In this document: piece by piece, positions 7,332 through 12,635 of the stretch
Numbering within the stretch: the stretch's first letter is position 1
Layout of the letters: every line of letters begins with the position of its first letter
DNA from: Prevotella sp. CAG:1320
GTDB taxonomy: Bacteria > Bacteroidota > Bacteroidia > Bacteroidales > Bacteroidaceae
Assembly (NCBI GenBank): GCA_000435635.1
Contig: FR882142.1
Location: forward strand, 1 to 13,864
Reading direction: 5' to 3'
Length of the DNA stretch: 13,864 bases
Program-made: the position numbers and the translations under genes
Notes under the pieces: generated by a model
The model's database searches: none
What the model was told of the DNA's origin: nothing
Seen by the model: only the letters and a program-made list of their open reading frames with translations

Positions 7332-7925
7332 ATGAAGAAAGTTTACATGTTTTTAGTGGTCCTGGCCTTGATGTTTGTTTCCGAGGCAAAGGCGCAAATC
7401 AATTTTGGTATTAAGGGCGGACTGAATGTCACTGATATGAGCTTGAGCAATGATGTTCTAAAGTCGTCCAACCGCACGGGTTTCTACATCGGTCCCACGG
7501 TGAAGTTCACCCTTCCTGTTGTTGGCTTGGGCATCGACGCTTCCGCGCTCTATGACCATCGCTCCGCCAAGGTGGAAGCTCCCGAGGGCGGAAGTGAGAC
7601 TTTCAAGCAGCAGCAAATCGCCATCCCCATTAACCTGCGCTATGGTTTCGGCTTGGGCGACTTGGCCAGCCTGTTCATTTTCGCCGGCCCGCAATTTGGT
7701 TTCAATGTGGGTGGAGATATCGATGAGATCAACTGGGAGTGGAAGAAGTCCAATTTCAGTGTCAACGTAGGTCTGGGCCTCATGTTGGTAAACCATCTGC
7801 AAGTCAATGCCAACTACAATATTGCCTGCGGCAAGACGGGCGAGATAAAGGTGGCTGACGCGGTGGAAGAGGCTTTCGACGGAAAGTTCAACTCTTGGCA
7901 GATAGGTTTGGCTTACTATTTCTAA
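7332..7925 (+). CDS. Small PorT-family outer-membrane beta-barrel protein
   Basis: A 197-residue protein with a clear signal peptide (MKKVYMFLVVLALMFVSEAKA, cleavage before QINFG). The mature N-terminus 'INFGIKGGLNVTDMS' is the usual first strand of PorT-family/OMP_b-brl_2 barrels. Alternating strands ('GFYIGPTVKFTLP', 'LGIDASALYDHR', 'QQQIAIPINLRYGFG', 'LFIFAGPQFGFNVGG', 'NFSVNVGLGLMLVNHLQVNANYNIA') lead to the terminal strand 'SWQIGLAYYF', whose final aromatic fits the BAM signal. The size fits an 8-stranded barrel. It is shorter than genuine PorT of P. gingivalis (about 240 residues), so I do not call it porT; the family name is generic. It is last in the por cluster and directly before the terminator at 7959, so it is probably co-transcribed with the secretion genes. 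Confidence 0.8.
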   Translation: MKKVYMFLVVLALMFVSEAKAQINFGIKGGLNVTDMSLSNDVLKSSNRTGFYIGPTVKFTLPVVGLGIDASALYDHRSAKVEAPEGGSETFKQQQIAIPINLRYGFGLGDLASLFIFAGPQFGFNVGGDIDEINWEWKKSNFSVNVGLGLMLVNHLQVNANYNIACGKTGEIKVADAVEEAFDGKFNSWQIGLAYYF

Positions 7926-7958
7926 GCCGTCATTCCCCTAATCCCCTTGGAAATTGCG

Positions 7959-8004
7959 ATAGCGTGAGTTCGATACGTTGATATCGGACTCACGCTATTT
8001 TTTT
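7959..8004 (+). terminator. Strong intrinsic terminator of the por cluster
   Basis: A 17-bp stem (7959-7975 with 7982-7998, one T-G pair) closes a six-base loop (CGTTGA) and is followed by seven T (7998-8004). It lies 33 bp after the barrel gene's stop and is the only strong terminator between porP and priA. Confidence 0.92.
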
Positions 8005-8011
8005 GTTCGTA

Positions 8012-8121
8012 TGGAAACAAGTTGTTTTCATGGGCGAAATAACTTGTTTTGCCAGGCAAAATAAGTTAAATTGCCGAGCAAAACAAGTTAAATTGATGAG
8101 CAAAACAACTTGTTTTGGCGA
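8012..8121. repeat. Five tandem 22-bp repeats with dyad cores
   Basis: Five units start at 8012, 8034, 8056, 8078 and 8100, each exactly 22 bp with no gaps. The shared core is AAAYAASTT followed by GTTTT or AAATT. The first three bases are GCA in the last three units, GCG in the second and TGG in the first. Most units are palindromic around the central S base; in the last unit CAAAACAA-C-TTGTTTTG is a perfect dyad. The array lies between the por terminator and the priA -7 element, so it is probably upstream of the priA transcript and acts, if at all, as DNA. It resembles an operator array or plasmid-type iterons, but could be a dispersed repeat family. No protein reading is convincing because the period is not a multiple of three. 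Confidence 0.85.
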
Positions 8122-8143
8122 TGGCGTTTTCGATTTTTTTGTG

Positions 8144-8151
8144 TACATTTG
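8144..8151 (+). promoter_or_regulatory. Probable priA -7 element
   Basis: TACATTTG is an exact match to TAnnTTTG and ends seven bases before the priA ATG (8159). No good -33 TTTG is present at 17-20 bp; the nearest TTTTG ends at 8117, 26 bp upstream, inside the last 22-bp repeat. If used, transcription would start at about the ATG itself, giving a leaderless or almost leaderless mRNA. Confidence 0.5.
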
Positions 8152-8158
8152 CAGTCGC

Positions 8159-10429
8159 ATGAAATATGTCGACGTAGTGGTGGCTTTGCCGCTGGAGGGA
8201 CTTTTCACCTACGAGGTGCCCTCGGCGTGGGAGTCCCGTGTGTCTTTTGGCACTCGGGTGCTCGTGCCTTTCGGCACCCGTTCCCGCTATGTGGGCATCG
8301 TGCTGGAGGTGCATGGTCGCAAGCCGGAGTTTGATTGCAAACCCATCGCCGAAGTACTTGATGCCGAGCCTTCGCTCTTGCCCTGTCAGTACAGGTTGTG
8401 GAAATGGATAGCCGATTACTACATGTCCCCCTTGGGCGAGGTCTATCGTGCCGCCTTGCCAGGCGGAATGACCACGGTGGGTAAGTACAGGCCAAAGACG
8501 GAGACCTATGTCGCGCTGTGCGAACCTTATCGTTCCGAGCGGGCTTTGCATGCGGCCATGGGCGTGCTCCGCAATGCCGCCAAGCAATTACGCCTTTTCT
8601 CGGTCTTTCTCTCTCTTTCTCATTGGGATTCCATTGAGGGAGACCGCTTGCGGGAGCCTCTTGCCGAGGTGACCCGTGAGGAACTGCTCAACGAGAGTGG
8701 ATGCTCCTCCGCTGCCTTAAAAGCCTTGCTCGACAGGAAATTGTTGTGCGCCTACGAGAAAGAAGTGGGGCGTCTCAACCATGGGGGCACTTATCATCCT
8801 GAGCTTATCCAGCCTCTCACTCCTCCACAGCGGGAAGCCCACGACAGCGTTTTGCGCCAGATGGAGGACAAGAATGTCATTTTGCTCCATGGTGTCACCT
8901 CCAGCGGCAAGACAGAGATCTATATTCACCTTATCCGCGAGGCTATTGAACGGGGGCAGCAGGTGCTTTATCTTTTGCCGGAGATAGCCCTCACGGTGCA
9001 AATCATGGAGCGGCTCCATCGGGTTTTTGGTGACCGCCTGGGCATTTACCATTCCAGGTATAGCGACGAGGAACGGGTGGAGATATGGCGTAAGCAGCTC
9101 TCCTCCTGTCCTTATGATGTCATTTTGGGTGCCCGTAGCGCGGTTTTCCTCCCCTTTCAGCGGCTGGGCTTGGTGATTATAGACGAGGAGCACGAGACTT
9201 CCTTCAAGCAACAAGACCCCGCCCCGCGCTATCATGCCCGCAGCGTGGCCATCATGCTGGCCTCTTTCTGTGGGGCGAAGACATTGTTGGGCACGGCCAC
9301 GCCCTCCATGGAGAGCTATGCCAACGCCCTTTCGGGGAAATATGGGTTCGTGAGGCTAACCACTCGCTATCAAGGCGTGAGCCTGCCCCGTGTGGAAGTG
9401 GTGGATATCAAGGACCTGCGCCGTCGCAAACTGATGAGCGGCCCCTTTTCTCCCCGTCTGTTGTCTGCGGTCAGGGAGGCCTTGGCGGCAGGCAAGCAAG
9501 CCATTCTTTTCCAGAATCGTCGTGGCTTCGCTCCGCGTATTGAGTGCCGCGAGTGCGGTTGGGTGCCCCGTTGCCAGAATTGCGATGTGTCGTTGACCTA
9601 TCATAAGCTCACCCAGACGCTCACTTGCCATTATTGTGGCTATACCTATGCGGTGCCCAAGTCATGCCCTTGCTGTGGCAGCGAGAAACTCGTGGGGCGC
9701 GGTTATGGCACAGAGAAGATAGAAGACCAGATACGCGACTTGCTCCCCGAGGCTCATGTAGCTCGCATGGATCTGGATACTACCCGCACCCGCAATGCCT
9801 ACGAGCGATTGATAGGAGATTTCTCGCGGGGGCGTACCAATCTCCTGGTGGGCACGCAAATGATTAGCAAGGGTCTGGATTTCGATAATGTCAGCGTGGT
9901 GGGAATCCTCGATGCCGATACCATGCTAAACTATCCCGACTTCCGGGCTTATGAGCATGCTTTCATGATGATGTCGCAAGTCAGCGGGCGCGCGGGCCGC
10001 AAGGGTAGTCAGGGATTGGTCATTCTGCAGACACGCGACCCTCAGGCTCCAGTGATAAGGCAGGTCGTGGCCCATGATTACGAGGGATTCGCCGGCCAGC
10101 AAATGCGGGAACGTGCCTTGTTCCATTACCCGCCTTACTATCATTTGGTTTATGTTTTCCTGAAGCATAAGCATGATGACGTGGTGGAACATGCCGCCCA
10201 AGACTTGGGCCGGCTTTTGCGCCAATGGTTCAGCGGCAGGGTGCTGGGACCCGACAAGCCCGCCGTCGCCCGTGTGAAGACCCTTCACATCCGCAAGATT
10301 ATGTTGAAGTTGGAAAACGGGATAGACTTGCCCCGCGTAAGGGAGTGCTTGCGGCTAGCCCAGCGGCAAGTGTCTGCCGATTCCCGTTATGGGGGATTGG
10401 CGGTTTATTATGATGTAGACCCGATGTAG
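8159..10429 (+). CDS. priA: Replication-restart primosome helicase PriA
   Basis: A 756-residue superfamily-2 DNA helicase (E. coli PriA has 732). The N-terminus 'YVDVVVALPLEGLFTYEVP' is the 3'-DNA-end-binding domain; 'LVPFGTRSRYVGIV' also belongs to it. A winged-helix region follows. Walker A is GVTSSGKT (245-252), the DEAH-type box is DEEH (342-345), and GTATPS lies just downstream. The zinc-binding region has all eight expected cysteines (463, 466, 472, 475, 490, 493, 503, 506). The C-terminal helicase motifs include 'GTQMISKGLDFDNV' and QVSGRAGR (607-614). PriA recognises stalled or collapsed forks and reloads the replicative helicase through the restart primosome. The frame is open upstream to a TTG at 8003, but that extension would translate the 22-bp repeats and the promoter. 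The conserved N-terminus begins at the ATG at 8159. Confidence 0.96.
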   Translation: MKYVDVVVALPLEGLFTYEVPSAWESRVSFGTRVLVPFGTRSRYVGIVLEVHGRKPEFDCKPIAEVLDAEPSLLPCQYRLWKWIADYYMSPLGEVYRAALPGGMTTVGKYRPKTETYVALCEPYRSERALHAAMGVLRNAAKQLRLFSVFLSLSHWDSIEGDRLREPLAEVTREELLNESGCSSAALKALLDRKLLCAYEKEVGRLNHGGTYHPELIQPLTPPQREAHDSVLRQMEDKNVILLHGVTSSGKTEIYIHLIREAIERGQQVLYLLPEIALTVQIMERLHRVFGDRLGIYHSRYSDEERVEIWRKQLSSCPYDVILGARSAVFLPFQRLGLVIIDEEHETSFKQQDPAPRYHARSVAIMLASFCGAKTLLGTATPSMESYANALSGKYGFVRLTTRYQGVSLPRVEVVDIKDLRRRKLMSGPFSPRLLSAVREALAAGKQAILFQNRRGFAPRIECRECGWVPRCQNCDVSLTYHKLTQTLTCHYCGYTYAVPKSCPCCGSEKLVGRGYGTEKIEDQIRDLLPEAHVARMDLDTTRTRNAYERLIGDFSRGRTNLLVGTQMISKGLDFDNVSVVGILDADTMLNYPDFRAYEHAFMMMSQVSGRAGRKGSQGLVILQTRDPQAPVIRQVVAHDYEGFAGQQMRERALFHYPPYYHLVYVFLKHKHDDVVEHAAQDLGRLLRQWFSGRVLGPDKPAVARVKTLHIRKIMLKLENGIDLPRVRECLRLAQRQVSADSRYGGLAVYYDVDPM

Positions 10430-10470
10430 GAGGAGAGGGGTATCCGATAAGGGCGGTATATGAAATCAAT

Positions 10471-10528
10471 TGTCATTAGTAAAGTTGTAGAGACGAGAAA
10501 TCGCGTTTCTGCGACTTTACTAATGACA
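10471..10528. repeat. Long imperfect hairpin between convergent genes
   Basis: Perfect 15-bp outer arms TGTCATTAGTAAAGT (10471-10485) and its complement (10514-10528) enclose a second dyad based on GTAGAGACG. The inner part pairs almost throughout (10487-10495 with 10504-10512, with G-T pairs), leaving a small loop near 10496-10503. It lies between the stop codons of priA and the FadL-type gene, so a transcript from either side would form it. It lacks a clean T run, so bidirectional termination is plausible but unproven. The inner sequence belongs to the repeat family also found at 12292 and 12415. Confidence 0.75.
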
Positions 10529-10570
10529 GTGTTATACACGCAAACTGGGAATCGTCTAATTCGCGTTCAG

Positions 10571-12190
10571 CTATAGCGTGAAGTCCACGCCTACGCCGAA
10601 CACCTTGTTGGTTCGTGTGAAAGAGTCGGTGTTATGCGCTGTTATGGTCTGTCCGCCCATTGAGTACTCTTGTTCGTAAGCCTTGTCAAAGGTCTCGTAG
10701 TTGGTCCAGAAGTAAGCCACGTTCACCTTAATGTTCTTGGCCACTTTCACGCAGGCTCCCAGTCCTATGGAGTAGCTGCTGGTCACGAAGCTCATGTCGG
10801 TCAGGTAGCCTCCGTCCGCCAAGTCATATTTCGTGCGTTGCATACCTGCGCTCACGGTGATGGCGTCTGTGATGTCATATTCCGCTCCCGCGTTCACTTC
10901 CCATGTGTTGCCGCCCAGCTTCTTCTGTTTTTCGTCTGCCATGTCTGCGTCCTTGTCGAAGAAGAGGTGGTAACCCGCCATCAGCCTCAGGTTGCTAAGC
11001 AGCTCATATTGCGCGCCTATGGTAAACAGGGCGGGGATATCTCCTGGCGTGTTCACGCCGTCTGCGAAAAGTCCCGTGTCGTCCACCTTGGTGTCATTCT
11101 GTATGTTGCATTGTGAGGGGAATTCATAGCGTGCGCCTATGTTCAGCTTCTCCCATTTCCAGTCTATTCCTATGATGGGAGCTATCGCCCATCCTCTTTG
11201 GGTACACTCCAGGCGTTTGTCGGCCACTTGGCCTTGGGTGCTTTCCATGGCTTGCGCTCCGCCCTGTGCCAGTTGCGCCGCTTGTGTCAGTTGCTGGGCG
11301 GCCTCTCCCAGCTGTTGCGCCAGCTGTGTGTTGCCTTGCGCCATTGCCTCCTCGGCCATGGCGGCATAGGTGGTGGCCTGTGTTTGGTATTGCGCGGCTT
11401 GTTCTGTCAGCCCCGCGGCTTTGTTGCCCAGGAATTGGTGCAGGTTCTCCATTGCTCCGCCCACGTTCACGCTGATGTTTTGTATGCTTCCTTTATACTT
11501 GTTGAGTATGTAGTTGAAGCGAAATCCGCCATATACGGCCAAGTGCTCGTTGAGTTTGTAGGTGGCTCCCAGTTGCAGGCCGAAGATGTATTGCTGTCCG
11601 TGCATGTAGCTTTCCACGGAGTATCCGGGCGTGTCGGTGCCCAGTCCCAGGTCTATGCCGTATTGCTGTTGGTAGAGTTGGTTGGTCTGTTGCATCACGG
11701 CGGGCAACAGGGCTATTTGCCGTTCGAAAGAGCCTAAGCCCTCGTTAAAGGTGCATTTACCGCCACCGCCCACCAAGGCGAACCCCATTTGGAAGCCCCA
11801 TTTGTCGTGGTTCCATGCCACTTGGAATGAGGGTACTATAGGCGCGGAGGCTTCTCCTTTATATTGCTTCACGCCGTTTTCGTCACCTCCGTTCATGCTC
11901 AGGGGGTGGTAGTAGGGAGTTCCTTCCAGTCCGGGAACGCTCATGCCGCTATTGATGATACGGGTCTGGAAAGCCGATTGGTTGTTCAGCGAGATGTGCA
12001 ATCCGTTGGGCAGGAAGGCCACGCCAGCTGGGTTGCTGTATACGCCGTCTATGGCTATCACGCCGTCACGGGCGGGATTGCGCAGGAAGGCGACGTTCTG
12101 GTTGGTGTTGGTCAACAGTCCTCCTGCCTGGCAGGGGCATGCCGTTGCCGCCATGACGAGGGCGACAAAGGCTGTCATTAGTTTTCTCAT
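10571..12190 (-). CDS. FadL/OmpP1/TodX-family outer-membrane transporter
   Basis: A 539-residue protein with an Sec signal peptide (about 1-22, ending CPCQA). The mature N-terminus 'GGLLTNTNQNVAFLRNPARDG' and 'IDGVYSNPAGVAFLPNGLHIS' form the hatch and NPAG signature of FadL-type channels. Gly- and aromatic-rich strands follow ('YIFGLQLGATYKLNEHLAVYGGFRFNYILNKYKG' and others), ending 'KVFGVGVDFTL'. FadL proteins import long-chain fatty acids or other hydrophobic compounds across the outer membrane; the substrate here is unknown. An Ala/Gln-rich helical segment without aromatic strand residues (about 258-325) is inserted, probably an external or periplasmic loop. It is transcribed towards priA, with the hairpin at 10471-10528 beyond its stop. 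Only a weak -7-like TAACTTCG is visible upstream on the minus strand (around 12220-12230). Confidence 0.92.
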   Translation of the reverse strand: MRKLMTAFVALVMAATACPCQAGGLLTNTNQNVAFLRNPARDGVIAIDGVYSNPAGVAFLPNGLHISLNNQSAFQTRIINSGMSVPGLEGTPYYHPLSMNGGDENGVKQYKGEASAPIVPSFQVAWNHDKWGFQMGFALVGGGGKCTFNEGLGSFERQIALLPAVMQQTNQLYQQQYGIDLGLGTDTPGYSVESYMHGQQYIFGLQLGATYKLNEHLAVYGGFRFNYILNKYKGSIQNISVNVGGAMENLHQFLGNKAAGLTEQAAQYQTQATTYAAMAEEAMAQGNTQLAQQLGEAAQQLTQAAQLAQGGAQAMESTQGQVADKRLECTQRGWAIAPIIGIDWKWEKLNIGARYEFPSQCNIQNDTKVDDTGLFADGVNTPGDIPALFTIGAQYELLSNLRLMAGYHLFFDKDADMADEKQKKLGGNTWEVNAGAEYDITDAITVSAGMQRTKYDLADGGYLTDMSFVTSSYSIGLGACVKVAKNIKVNVAYFWTNYETFDKAYEQEYSMGGQTITAHNTDSFTRTNKVFGVGVDFTL

Positions 12191-12291
12191 CTTAAATAGT
12201 ATTAATGAAATAGGCCGCGAAGTTACGTTTATTGTCCGATTATTCGGCTATTTCCCAAAATGTTTAATATATATTAACACGAACCGATGAG

Positions 12292-12322
12292 AAGTTGTAG
12301 AGACGTGGCGTGCCGCGCCTCT
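12292..12322. repeat. GTAGAGACG-family palindrome, degenerate copy
   Basis: It begins AAGTTGTAGAGACG (12292-12305), identical to 10482-10495 and 12415-12428. Positions 12299-12309 pair with 12312-12322 with one A-C mismatch and one T-G pair. The right side has diverged (CGCGCCTCTTG instead of the complementary CGTCTCTAC). Confidence 0.65.
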
Positions 12323-12399
12323 TGTCAAGTTTATCGTTTCGCGTCTTCAGGCAATGGGAACAATCATGCCGCAAAGGGAGCATACATTGTTATATATAA

Positions 12400-12570
12400 C
12401 GTGAATTCGACGAAAAGTTGTAGAGACGCATTCTTGCGTCTCAGCAAACCGCTAGGCCTTCGCAAGCGGCAATTTTATTCAGCGATCTTGCTTGCTGAGA
12501 CGCAAGAATGCGTCTCTACGCGTTGACCATGACAGATTATGTGCACAAGTAGAGATTCGTCGAACTCACG
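12400..12570. repeat. Nested inverted-repeat element, MITE/REP-like
   Basis: The outer arms are CGTGAATTCGACGAA (12400-12414) and TTCGTCGAACTCACG (12556-12570), complementary at 14 of 15 bases. TATATATA lies just outside each (12391-12398 and 12574-12581). The inner arms are 12420-12447 and 12492-12519, perfectly complementary over 28 bp around a 44-bp spacer. Each inner arm is itself a hairpin, GAGACGCA and TGCGTCTC around four bases. The spacer has a further short dyad (CCGCT...AGCGG). The symmetric architecture without an open frame is what a small non-autonomous mobile palindrome would look like, but no transposase or clear target duplication is visible. Confidence 0.7.
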
Positions 12571-12573
12571 AAC

Positions 12574-12602
12574 TATATATACATATTATATATACGCGCG
12601 CG
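12574..12602. repeat. Alternating pyrimidine/purine tract
   Basis: T/C and A/G alternate from 12574 to 12586 and again from 12587 to 12602, with one phase break (TT at 12586-12587). The right part passes from TATATATA to CGCGCGCG. Such tracts can adopt Z-DNA or melt under supercoiling. It lies just beyond the 3' end of the HD-protein gene. Confidence 0.6.
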
Positions 12603-12635
12603 AGGAGAACGGAGCGTTCCAAGTGGAGGAGGACC

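Larger units (their letters stand above)
12191..12635. other. 445-bp intergenic region filled with palindromic repeats
   Basis: There is no convincing gene: short open frames here run through the inverted repeats and show no protein-like composition. From left to right it holds the 5' region of the FadL-type gene and a degenerate GTAGAGACG hairpin (12292-12322). Next come a GTTATATATAAC palindrome (12389-12400), a nested inverted repeat (12400-12570) and an alternating pyrimidine/purine tract (12574-12602). No clear terminator is visible for the HD-protein gene, whose stop is at 12636. Confidence 0.7.

Noticed and set aside
8012..8121. CRISPR array
   Set aside because: The units are contiguous 22-bp repeats without spacers, and no cas genes are present.
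8003..8158. In-frame N-terminal extension of PriA from a TTG start
   Set aside because: It would translate the 22-bp repeats and the -7 element into a Cys/Lys-rich peptide unlike any PriA. The conserved PriA N-terminus begins at the ATG at 8159.
11198..11737. Plus-strand 179-codon open frame
   Set aside because: It is antisense to the FadL-type gene, and its Leu/Cys/His-rich composition is the complement of the Ala/Gln-rich region.
12218..12232. TAACTTCG as -7 box of the FadL-type gene (minus strand)
   Set aside because: It has one mismatch to TAnnTTTG and no TTTG at the required distance upstream, so it is mentioned only within the gene entry.
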